Both the position numbers and the translations under genes were made by a program. Under the pieces are notes generated by a model, which saw only the letters and a program-made list of their open reading frames with translations, did not search any database and was not told where the DNA came from. This document shows, piece after piece, positions 35,667 to 45,963 of a stretch of 64,000 bases of DNA. Within the stretch, counting starts at the first letter, position 1. Each line of letters begins with the position of its first letter. Origin of the DNA: Planctomycetaceae bacterium (GTDB lineage: Bacteria; Planctomycetota; Phycisphaerae; UBA1845; UTPLA1); the NCBI GenBank assembly GCA_011525745.1, contig WYBU01000076.1, forward strand, positions 1 through 64,000. Direction: 5' to 3'.

Positions 35667-37157
35667 ATGTTGTCCTTGAAACGTAAGACGCCGCCCGCCG
35701 AACAGCCCGCCGCTGCGCCACCTGCGCCGGATCAACCGCAGCAGGCCGCGCCGGCGGCGCCCGCCGCCGCTCCGCCCGCCGGCTCGATCACCACCTCGAT
35801 TCGATCGCAGGGCGCCACGCCGGTCGCCGCGCCGACGCGCGACGAGCAGCGCGCCGCGGAAGTCAACAAGCAGTTTCAGGAGGCCAAGGGGCGGCTGCAC
35901 CGCAAGCTGATCGAGCGGCTGAACCTTGCCAATCTCGAGAAAGACTCCCCGGAGCATCGCGAGCAGGTCCGCGCCGTGCTCAAGGACTTGTGCGAGCAGG
36001 AGGAATCGCTGCTCGACTACCGCTCGATTCAGCGGCTGGTCGACGAGGTCCACAACGAAGTCTTCGGCCTCGGGCCGCTCGAAGAGCTGCTGCGCGATCC
36101 GGCCATCAGCGAGATCATGGTCAACGGTCCCAAGCAGGTTTACGTCGAGCGCGGCGGCGGCCTGACACTGACCAACATCACGTTTCGCGACAACGACCAT
36201 CTGCTTCAGATCATCGACCGCATCGTGTCGCGGATCGGACGGCGCTGCGACGAAACGTCGCCGCTGGTCGACGCGCGCCTGCCCGACGGATCGCGCGTCA
36301 ACGCGGTGATTCCCCCGATCGCGCTGGACGGTCCGTCGGTCAGCATTCGCCGCTTCGGCAAGAAGCGCATCACCATCGAAGACTATCTCAACTTCAAGTC
36401 GATCGTGCCCGAAATGGTCGAGTTCCTCGCCGCGTGCGTGAAGGCCAAGCTCAACATCCTGGTCGTCGGCGGAACGGGCAGCGGCAAGACCGTGCTGCTG
36501 AACAACCTGTCCGGCTTCATTCCGGCCAGCGAGCGCGTCATCACCATCGAGGACGCGGCCGAACTCGCCCTCCAGCAGCCGCACATCGTCCGCCTCGAAA
36601 CGCGTCCGCCCAACATCGAGGGTCGCGGCGAAATCACGACCCGCGACCTCGTCAAGAACTCGCTGCGCATGCGCCCCGAACGCATCATCGTCGGCGAAGT
36701 CCGCGGCGCCGAAGCGCTCGACATGCTCCAGGCCATGAATACCGGCCACGAAGGCTCGATGACCACGCTGCACGCCAACAGCCCGCGCGACGCCATCGCC
36801 CGCCTCGAAACGCTCATCATGATGGCCGGCATCGAGCTGCCGATTAAGGCCATGCGCGCCCAGATCGCCTCGGCCATCGACCTGATCGTGCAGCAGGCCC
36901 GTCTCCAGGGCGGCGCGCGAAAAGTCGTCAAAATCACGGAAGTCCAGGGAATGGAAGGCGACATGATCACCACGCAGGACCTGTTCGCCTACGAGCAACA
37001 GGGTGTCGACGGCGGCGGCCGCGCGTACGGCCGCTTCATCTGCGCCGGCCTGCGGCCCAAGAACCTCGAACGTCTGGCGTCTCACGGCGTCGCGCTGGAT
37101 CCCGAGATGTTCCAGCGCCGCGCCCTGCTGCTGGATTCCGAAATGTCGCGCGCCTGA
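35667..37157 (+). CDS. cpaF: Tad pilus assembly ATPase CpaF/TadA
   Basis: 496 aa. A Pro/Ala-rich N-terminal extension (about 1-55) precedes a typical type II/IV secretion ATPase: GLGPLEELLRDPAISEIMVN, PPIALDGPSVSIRRFGKKR, Walker A VVGGTGSGKTVLLNNLSGF near residue 268, the Asp box ITIEDAAELALQ, NSLRMRPERIIVGEVRG (Walker B with Glu), and TTLHANSPRDAIARLE (His box). This hexameric cytoplasmic motor powers assembly, and in some systems retraction, of Flp pili by driving the TadB/TadC platform. AAGAGG precedes the ATG. Confidence 0.95.
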   Translation: MLSLKRKTPPAEQPAAAPPAPDQPQQAAPAAPAAAPPAGSITTSIRSQGATPVAAPTRDEQRAAEVNKQFQEAKGRLHRKLIERLNLANLEKDSPEHREQVRAVLKDLCEQEESLLDYRSIQRLVDEVHNEVFGLGPLEELLRDPAISEIMVNGPKQVYVERGGGLTLTNITFRDNDHLLQIIDRIVSRIGRRCDETSPLVDARLPDGSRVNAVIPPIALDGPSVSIRRFGKKRITIEDYLNFKSIVPEMVEFLAACVKAKLNILVVGGTGSGKTVLLNNLSGFIPASERVITIEDAAELALQQPHIVRLETRPPNIEGRGEITTRDLVKNSLRMRPERIIVGEVRGAEALDMLQAMNTGHEGSMTTLHANSPRDAIARLETLIMMAGIELPIKAMRAQIASAIDLIVQQARLQGGARKVVKITEVQGMEGDMITTQDLFAYEQQGVDGGGRAYGRFICAGLRPKNLERLASHGVALDPEMFQRRALLLDSEMSRA

Positions 37158-37182
37158 TGCAAAGGGGGCGCGGTAACTCGTC

Positions 37183-38169
37183 ATGCCCAGTCTCGGCGAC
37201 AATCCGCTAATGCTGCTTGTCTTCGCGCTCGGCGCGGGCATGCTCACGCTCGGTCTGCTCCAGCTCTACAAGGACCTGCGCCGCCAGGAGACAAAAAAAA
37301 TCTCCGAGCGCCTCGGCGGCTACGGCGCCTCGGGAAAGCCCGCGCACCTGGTTCGCGACGTCGATGCCGCGCAGAAATCCGTCGTCGGCCGCCTGCTCAA
37401 CAGCTACGACGTCGGCCGCGCCTTCCGCCGCTTTCTGACTCAGGCCGACGTCCCCTGGCCGGCCCACCAGGTCCTCAGCGGCATCTTCCTGCTGATTTGC
37501 CTGGTCATCATCGCCTGCCTCGTCCTGCGAATTCAGCGCATCGCTTTCCTGCCGCCGTTGATCATTGCTGCCCTGGCCGCCTTCGTCGGTTCGATCCCCA
37601 TCATGGTCCTGGCGGTCAAACGCGCGCTGCGCCTGAACCAGTTCACCAACCAGCTTCCGGAAGTCTTCGATCTGATCGGCCAGGCGCTGCGCGCCGGCCA
37701 TTCGCTCATTACCGGCATCCAACTCATCGGCGAGCAGATGAAGGACCCAATCGGGAAGGAATTCCAGCGCGTCTATCAGGAACAGAATTTCGGCGTCCGG
37801 CTGGAAGACGCCCTGAACCACCTGTACGAACGCGTCGGCCTGCTCGACGTGCGAATGTTCTGCACGGCGGTTCTCATCCAGCGGCAGACCGGCGGCGATC
37901 TGGCCGAAGTGCTCGACAAGAGCGGCGCGGTCATCCGCGCCCGCATCAAGCTGGCCGGTCAGGTCAAAGCGCTGACGGCGGAAGGCCGCATGAGCGGCGC
38001 GGTGTTGACCGTCCTGCCGATCTTCGTCTTCTTCATGTGCTACCGCATCAACCCCCGCTACATGCAGGAACTGATCTGGGGCGACGCCCAGTTCCTCCTC
38101 AAGTGGGGCGCCATGTTCCACATTTTCGGCATCCTCTGGATTCGCAAGATCATCAAGATCAAGTACTGA
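37183..38169 (+). CDS. tadB: Tad pilus platform protein TadB (T2SSF domain)
   Basis: 328 aa. A short N-terminal helix (LMLLVFALGAGMLTLGLLQL) is followed by two helices near 105-145 and a cytoplasmic T2SSF domain: LPEVFDLIGQALRAGHSLIT, QLIGEQMKDPIGKEFQRVYQ, RLEDALNHLYERVGLLDVRM and LIQRQTGGDLAEVLDKSG. Two C-terminal helices complete it. TadB pairs with TadC to form the inner-membrane platform on which CpaF acts. The only ribosome-site candidate, an AGGGGG, is unusually distant (about 15 nt) from the ATG. Confidence 0.92.
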   Translation: MPSLGDNPLMLLVFALGAGMLTLGLLQLYKDLRRQETKKISERLGGYGASGKPAHLVRDVDAAQKSVVGRLLNSYDVGRAFRRFLTQADVPWPAHQVLSGIFLLICLVIIACLVLRIQRIAFLPPLIIAALAAFVGSIPIMVLAVKRALRLNQFTNQLPEVFDLIGQALRAGHSLITGIQLIGEQMKDPIGKEFQRVYQEQNFGVRLEDALNHLYERVGLLDVRMFCTAVLIQRQTGGDLAEVLDKSGAVIRARIKLAGQVKALTAEGRMSGAVLTVLPIFVFFMCYRINPRYMQELIWGDAQFLLKWGAMFHIFGILWIRKIIKIKY

Positions 38170-38179
38170 CGAGGCGCGC

Positions 38180-39124
38180 ATGGACCCGATCCAACTGGTA
38201 AGCATCGGCCTGATCGGCGTCATCGGAGCGCTCGTCGCCGGCGCTATCGTCCGCCGAGGCGGCAGCCCCGTCGGCAAGGAACTCGATCGCCGCCTCACCG
38301 ACCGCGCCACTCCCGAAGATGCGCCCCAGGTCGCCGGCGGCCTCGACAAACGCCGCGAACCGGGCCGCTTTGCCGAACTGGCTCGCAAGATTACCAAGCC
38401 CCTCGAAGGTTCGGAGTACGCACGCAATCAACTTGCGATGAAGCTGGCTCAGGCCGGCTATCGCGGCGAACGCGCCGTCGCCGTCTTTCTCGCCACCAAG
38501 CTCATACTGGCCGGCCTCGGATTTGTCGGCGGGTGGTTCCTCCATCGTGCGATCGGTTCCCAGCCGGCCAAGACGCACGAAGTCATCGCCTACGTGCTGA
38601 TGGTCGGCGGCTTCGGGTTCTTCCTGCCGCAGGTGTGGCTGGGCGCCCGTGCGTCGAGCCGTGCGCTGAAAATCTCCAACGGCCTGGCCGACTCGCTCGA
38701 CATGATCGTCGTCATGGTTGAAGCCGGACTGGGACTCGACGCCGCCATCCAGCGATGCGCCGACGAAATCCAGATCGCCCATCCCGAAATCGCCGACGAA
38801 TGGCGGCTGGCCGCGCGCGAGACCCAGATGGGACTGACGCGCGGCGAGGCCCTGCGCAAAATGGCCGAACGCACCGGCGTCGAGGAAATGTCGACGCTCG
38901 TCGCCATCCTGACACAGGCCGAGCGATTCGGAACCAGCATCGCTACGGCGCTGCGCGTGCAGGCCGACGTCATGCGCACCAAGCGCCATCAAAAGGCCGA
39001 AGAGGCGGCCGCCAAGGTCGCCGTTAAAATGATCTTTCCGCTCGTGCTGTTCATCTTTCCGACCATCTTCATCGTATTGGCCGGACCCGCCGCGATGCGC
39101 ATCGGCAAGGCGTTCGGCAAGTAA
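38180..39124 (+). CDS. tadC: Tad pilus platform protein TadC (T2SSF domain)
   Basis: 314 aa. Helices near 8-26, 97-117 and 133-155 are followed by a T2SSF domain: NGLADSLDMIVVMVEAGLGL, AAIQRCADEIQIAHPEIADE and ERTGVEEMSTLVAILTQAER, then a C-terminal helix pair (MIFPLVLFIFPTIFIVLAGP). It starts 11 nt after tadB with GAGG upstream. It is the last gene of the Tad locus; directly behind its stop lies the 130-bp family C repeat, and the next gene (gatB) is on the other strand. Confidence 0.92.
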   Translation: MDPIQLVSIGLIGVIGALVAGAIVRRGGSPVGKELDRRLTDRATPEDAPQVAGGLDKRREPGRFAELARKITKPLEGSEYARNQLAMKLAQAGYRGERAVAVFLATKLILAGLGFVGGWFLHRAIGSQPAKTHEVIAYVLMVGGFGFFLPQVWLGARASSRALKISNGLADSLDMIVVMVEAGLGLDAAIQRCADEIQIAHPEIADEWRLAARETQMGLTRGEALRKMAERTGVEEMSTLVAILTQAERFGTSIATALRVQADVMRTKRHQKAEEAAAKVAVKMIFPLVLFIFPTIFIVLAGPAAMRIGKAFGK

Positions 39125-39250
39125 GAAGTCGCGTGCAAATAGCCACGAACGATGGTCCCGCGTAGTACGGGCATCTTGCCCGTTCCGGACGGACGGGACG
39201 CCCCCCACCCCCCTTTTCAATTCGTTCACCCTGTTTCCGCGCGATGCCTT
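39122..39250. repeat. About 130-bp dispersed element, copy 2 (family C, inverted)
   Basis: Reverse-complement relative of 14050-14180. Similarity spans the palindromic core (agtacgggcatcttgcccgt at about 39163), the cccttttcaattcgttcacc flank and the outer flank ending at the gatB stop. It fills the whole gap between the convergent tadC and gatB genes and touches both stop codons. Confidence 0.85.
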
Positions 39251-40754
39251 ACTCGCGCAGTTTCTTCTCCAGCAGCTCGCCCACCATCCGCGGGTCCGCC
39301 TTTCCGGCCGAAAGCTTCATCACCTGCCCGCGAATGAACCCCAGCGCCGCCTGTGCTTTCTTCGGAATGCCCTTTGCATCCGCCCACGCCTTGGGATTCG
39401 CGGCAATCGCCTCGTTGATCCACCGCTCCATCGCGCCCTCGTCGCGCACCTGGAGCATCCCCTCCGCCTCGACGATCACCGTCGGCGATTGCCGCCGTTC
39501 GATCAACATGCTCGCGACACCGGCCGCCGTCGTGGCGTTGATCAGCCCCTCGTGCACCAACCGCGCCAGGTCCGCCATATGCGCCGGATCGACGCCGAGC
39601 TTCGCGATCGTCCCCTGTCGGCGATTCGCTTCCGCCGCCCAGAAGCTCAGAAACTGCCGCGCCAGCGTGCGCCCGTCCGCGCCCGCCGCCACCGCCGCGT
39701 CGAACAGTTCGGCCGAGGCACGATCGGCCGCCAGATTGTCCGCGTCGACCCGCGACAGGCCGTGCTGCTCCACGTAGCGCGACACGCGCGTCAGCGGCAA
39801 CTCGCACAGGCCGCCCCGCAGTTCGTTCAGCCACGCGTCGTCCACCGTAACCGGCGTCAGATCGGGATCGGGGAAATAGCGATAGTCGTGCGCCTCTTCC
39901 TTCCCGCGCTGAAACTCCGTCACGCCGCGAACGTCATCCCATCCGAAATTCATCTTGCCCAGCTTGTCGAGCGTGTAGTCGCGATCGGCCTCCCACGCCG
40001 CAACCTGCCGGCGGATTTCATACGCCACCGCGTCATGCACGTGCCGGAAGCTGTTGAGGTTCTTGATTTCACTGATCGGCGTGCGGTATTCGCGCCCCTC
40101 GAACGTGATCGCCACATTCACGTTCGGCTCGAAACGCATGTGCCCCTTCTGCATGTCCGCTTCAGAAACGCCCAGGTGACGTACCAGCCGTTGAAGCTCG
40201 ACACAAAACGCATAAGTCTCGTCGGCGTTGGCCAGATCCGGCTCGGTCACGATCTCCAGCAGCGGCGTGCCCGCCCGGTTCAGATCGACCCGCGTGTGAT
40301 CCAGCCCCTCGTGCGTGTTCTTGCCCGCGTCCTCTTCCAGGTGCGCGCGTCGAATCCGAACGGCCCGCGTTCCGGCAGTCGACGTGCTTTCCGCACCCGC
40401 CGCATCGCCGACTTCGGCCGCCGAGATCTCAAACCGCCCGTCGCTGCCCAGCGGCAGATCGTACTGACTGATCTGGTAGTTCTTCGGCAGGTCGGGATAG
40501 TAGTAGCTCTTGCGGTCCCACTTCGTCAGCGCCGCGATGCGGCAGTTCAACGCCAGCGCCGTTCGCACCGCGTATTCGAACGCTTGACGATTGATCACCG
40601 GCAGGGCGCCCGGCAGCCCGCCGCACACCGGGCACACACGGCTGTTCGGCGGCGCGCCGAACTCCAACGGGCAGCCGCAGAACATTTTCGTGCGCGTCGC
40701 GAGCTGAACGTGAATCTCAAGTCCGATGATCGGCCGCGCGACGAATTCCGCCAC
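39249..40754 (-). CDS. gatB: Asp/Glu-tRNA amidotransferase subunit B
   Basis: 501 aa, normal for GatB. It begins VAEFVARPIIGLEIHVQLAT, with the catalytic-domain hallmarks FCGCPLEFGAPPNSRVCPVC (zinc cysteines), ALALNCRIAALTKWDRKSYY, YPDLPKNYQISQYDLPLG and RAHLEEDAGKNTHE. The C-terminal YqeY-like tail that binds tRNA ends in LGFIRGQVMKLSAGKADPRM. GatB, with GatA and GatC, converts misacylated Glu-tRNA(Gln) or Asp-tRNA(Asn) to the correct amide. The GTG at 40754 has GGGAGG 5 nt upstream; the open frame continues upstream as a spurious extension over the phosphatase gene. gatA and gatC are not adjacent. Confidence 0.95.
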   Translation of the reverse strand: MAEFVARPIIGLEIHVQLATRTKMFCGCPLEFGAPPNSRVCPVCGGLPGALPVINRQAFEYAVRTALALNCRIAALTKWDRKSYYYPDLPKNYQISQYDLPLGSDGRFEISAAEVGDAAGAESTSTAGTRAVRIRRAHLEEDAGKNTHEGLDHTRVDLNRAGTPLLEIVTEPDLANADETYAFCVELQRLVRHLGVSEADMQKGHMRFEPNVNVAITFEGREYRTPISEIKNLNSFRHVHDAVAYEIRRQVAAWEADRDYTLDKLGKMNFGWDDVRGVTEFQRGKEEAHDYRYFPDPDLTPVTVDDAWLNELRGGLCELPLTRVSRYVEQHGLSRVDADNLAADRASAELFDAAVAAGADGRTLARQFLSFWAAEANRRQGTIAKLGVDPAHMADLARLVHEGLINATTAAGVASMLIERRQSPTVIVEAEGMLQVRDEGAMERWINEAIAANPKAWADAKGIPKKAQAALGFIRGQVMKLSAGKADPRMVGELLEKKLRE

Positions 40755-40825
40755 AAGCGCCTCCCGATTCCTTCGTCCAGCGCCGCGATAGTCTGCAATG
40801 GCCCGCTTCTGCTTCGACGACCCGT

Positions 40826-42112
40826 TCACGTGCGCTTCACGATGACCGCCGTCAAATCGTCGCCCTGCTTCGTCCCGGGAGCGAACGCCCGAACCGCTTC
40901 GTAGATGCGCGCTATGATCTCCGCCGCCGGCCGCTCGCGATGTATCCGCAGCAGTTCGTAGATGCGATCCGTGCCGAATTGCTCGCCGTCGGCCCGCGCC
41001 CACTCGAAAAAGCCGTCCGTAATCAGCGCCAGCATGTCGCCCGGCGCGAACGTCCGCCGCTCCGGCGGATCGTATTCGATGCCGTCCATCACGCCCAACG
41101 GCAACCCCTGAGGCTCGATCTCCGTGATCTGCCCCGTGGCCCCCTCGAACCACAGAATCGGCCCGTGTCCGCCGCTGATCATGTCAACCGTACACGCCTT
41201 CGGATCAAGCACGCCGAAAAACGCCGTCACGAACCGGTCGTCCGGCAGGTCCTCATGCAGAAGATAATTGACATCCGTTACCACCCGCGCCAGATCGGTG
41301 GTCCGCAGGATCGTCGCGCGAAACAGCGCGCGGCACTCCGCGATCACCAGCGCCGGACCGATGCCATGTCCCGTGGCATCCGCGATCGCCAGCGCCAGCT
41401 TGCCGTCCGGCAGCGTCATGAAATCGAAACAGTCTCCTCCGGTCTCGTCGGCCGGCTGGTTCCAGCCCGCCGCGTCGAAACCGGCGACCTTGGGATTTTC
41501 GCTCGGCAACAACCCCTGCTGAATCTGACGCGCGATGTTCAGATCGCGCTGCATCTGCTGCTTCTGGGCGAAATGCTCCAGCAGCATTTGCCGCTGAACC
41601 GCCACGCCCGCCTGAGCGCCGAGGTAATACGCCAACTCCTCGTCGCGCGCGTCGAACGGCCGCCCGCGCTTGTTAAGAAGCTGAAGCACGCCCACGATCG
41701 AGTTGTCGTGATCGCGCAGCGGACACGTGAGTATGTTGTGCGTGCGGAATCCCGACTTGCGATCGACCTCGGGGTTGAATCGCGGATCGGCGTAGGCCTC
41801 CGGCACGTTGACGAGCTGGCCCGTCCGCGCCACTTCCCCCGCAATGCCGAGCGTCGCCGGAAAACGGATTTCCTGCATGCCCGATTCCGCCACGCCCGTC
41901 GCGAAGCGGCTGTACAGCTCGTTGGTCGCGCGATCGAGGATAAAAACAGTCGCACGCTCGCAGTCGAGCACGGCCGTGCCGGCTTCGGCGATGCGCGCCA
42001 GCAGCGCACCGAGTTCGACGGTCGCCCCCAGATAGCGCGTCACTTCCAGCAGGCGCTGGAAATCAGCGACCCGTTTTGCATCATCGCGCTTCGGGACGTC
42101 GTGCTGGTTCAT
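40826..42112 (-). CDS. GAF-domain PP2C-type phosphatase (SpoIIE/RsbU-like)
   Basis: 428 aa. Residues 20-175 form a GAF sensor domain (LLARIAEAGTAVLDCERATV, LGIAGEVARTGQLVNVPEAY, VGVLQLLNKRGRPFDARDEE). A short coiled linker (HFAQKQQMQRDLNIARQIQQ GLL) leads to a SpoIIE-type PP2C domain: DETGGDCFDFMTLPDGKLAL with the metal Asp, ADATGHGIGPALVIAECRA, ISGGHGPILWFEG, and LALITDGFFEWARADGEQFG with further Asp ligands. Such proteins dephosphorylate anti-anti-sigma factors in partner-switching stress responses. No anti-sigma partner is nearby. The upstream methyltransferase gene ends 4 nt before, suggesting cotranscription. Confidence 0.92.
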   Translation of the reverse strand: MNQHDVPKRDDAKRVADFQRLLEVTRYLGATVELGALLARIAEAGTAVLDCERATVFILDRATNELYSRFATGVAESGMQEIRFPATLGIAGEVARTGQLVNVPEAYADPRFNPEVDRKSGFRTHNILTCPLRDHDNSIVGVLQLLNKRGRPFDARDEELAYYLGAQAGVAVQRQMLLEHFAQKQQMQRDLNIARQIQQGLLPSENPKVAGFDAAGWNQPADETGGDCFDFMTLPDGKLALAIADATGHGIGPALVIAECRALFRATILRTTDLARVVTDVNYLLHEDLPDDRFVTAFFGVLDPKACTVDMISGGHGPILWFEGATGQITEIEPQGLPLGVMDGIEYDPPERRTFAPGDMLALITDGFFEWARADGEQFGTDRIYELLRIHRERPAAEIIARIYEAVRAFAPGTKQGDDLTAVIVKRT

Positions 42113-42116
42113 GCCT

Positions 42117-42821
42117 TCATTCCGCCCGCGGCGCCGCGCCCATCGTCAGCAGCGCCGGCGCCCATACGTTGAATTTACGCTGAACGATGTCAGCAAATCC
42201 CGCTTCCTCGAACAACCGGCGCATCTCCGCCCACGGAACATGATACACGTTGCCCTCCACCCGCGTCACGCACACGTCGAAGACGAACCATCCGACGATG
42301 TTGTCGCGGAAGCCGTCCGCCACCATCACCCGCCCCCCCGGCCGCAGCACGCGCCGCATCTCGCGGACCACCACCCCCTGATGCGGATAATGGTGAAACG
42401 AATGCGAGCACGTCACCAGGTCGAAGGAGCCGCTCCGAAACGGCAGATGCTCCGAGTCCCCGTTGATGAAACGCAGATCGTGCGCCCCGGCGTGCCGCGC
42501 CTTCCTCAGCGACTTGCGGCACATCTCGCCGGAGTAGTCGAGTCCCACCACCCGCACCGGCAGCCGCGAGCCGTACAGCAGCGCCGCCCAGGTGCCGGTC
42601 CCGCAGCCGATGTCGAGAACGTCGAACGTCGCGCGGGCCAGTTCCGCATCCGCGCTGCGCCACCGCGTGACTTCCTCGAGCATGATCTCGAAGGTCGGCC
42701 GAAACAGCAGATGCTGAAGGATCGAGCGGTCGTAGCTGTGCGCCCAGCGCTCGAACTCGTGCCGCGCCGACTTCTTGGCGTGATGCACCGTCGTGGCGGG
42801 ATGTGCGTGTCGCGCGGTCAC
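42117..42821 (-). CDS. SAM-dependent methyltransferase (class I, UbiE/type 11-like)
   Basis: 234 aa from a GTG at 42821 with GGGAG 7 nt upstream. SAM-binding motifs are present: FDVLDIGCGTGTWAALL (motif I), VVGLDYSGEMCRKSLRKA, HLPFRSGSFDLVTCSHSFHH (motif II) and VVREMRRVLRPGGRVMVADG (motif III). The N-terminal HEFERWAHSYDRSILQHLLF is typical of UbiE/MenG-like enzymes, but that is not enough to assign menaquinone methylation. It directly precedes the GAF-phosphatase gene (4-nt gap). The substrate is unknown. Confidence 0.85.
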   Translation of the reverse strand: MTARHAHPATTVHHAKKSARHEFERWAHSYDRSILQHLLFRPTFEIMLEEVTRWRSADAELARATFDVLDIGCGTGTWAALLYGSRLPVRVVGLDYSGEMCRKSLRKARHAGAHDLRFINGDSEHLPFRSGSFDLVTCSHSFHHYPHQGVVVREMRRVLRPGGRVMVADGFRDNIVGWFVFDVCVTRVEGNVYHVPWAEMRRLFEEAGFADIVQRKFNVWAPALLTMGAAPRAE

Positions 42822-43345
42822 GCCGTCGCTCCCACCGAAGCGAGTCGTAACGTCGATTCGGCGACGAAATCCCGCTCCGTGCCACGCACGGCGGAATGCC
42901 GGTTCGTCGATCCCACGCAGACGCCCTTTCCTGACAAACGATGTCCCGCGCTTCGATTCTCAGCCGCGCTATTCACGTCCATGCTTCTGGTACGCTCGTC
43001 GTCCGATTGGACCCACGCCTCCCGCCCGCCGACGCCTCCTGCCGCGCCGCCGCGCCTTCCGATCGCGCGGTCTACCATATCCGAATTGCCCGCCACGCTG
43101 AAGCTCGCGACGCCCGCCCCACGAAGCCCCCCGCAACGCTTCTAAAACATTCGTGACACGTCTCGTGGCACGGTGTCAACCTCCGTGCGAAGTCCCATGC
43201 CGGACCTTCTTCCCATCGCTGCTCCCCCGCCTGCGTGGTCGCCGCTCCAACGCCTTCTGTTGTTCCCTGTTCCCCGTTCCCTTTCCCATTCGTGCCAGTT
43301 TAGGTCACCATTTCCCCTGCCGCCGGCATCCCGCACCATGAACGC
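42822..43345. other. Intergenic region with pyrimidine-rich tail
   Basis: No gene is seen. The 3' part (about 43208-43340) is pyrimidine-rich on the plus strand, with a repeated gttccctgttccccg motif that reappears near 52242 and 58564, again just downstream of minus-strand stop codons. Confidence 0.5.

Positions 43346-45963
<2,618 letters not shown>

Noticed and set aside
40755-41153. N-terminal extension of gatB
   Set aside because: It overlaps the well-supported phosphatase gene, and a GTG with GGGAGG sits exactly at the GatB family start.
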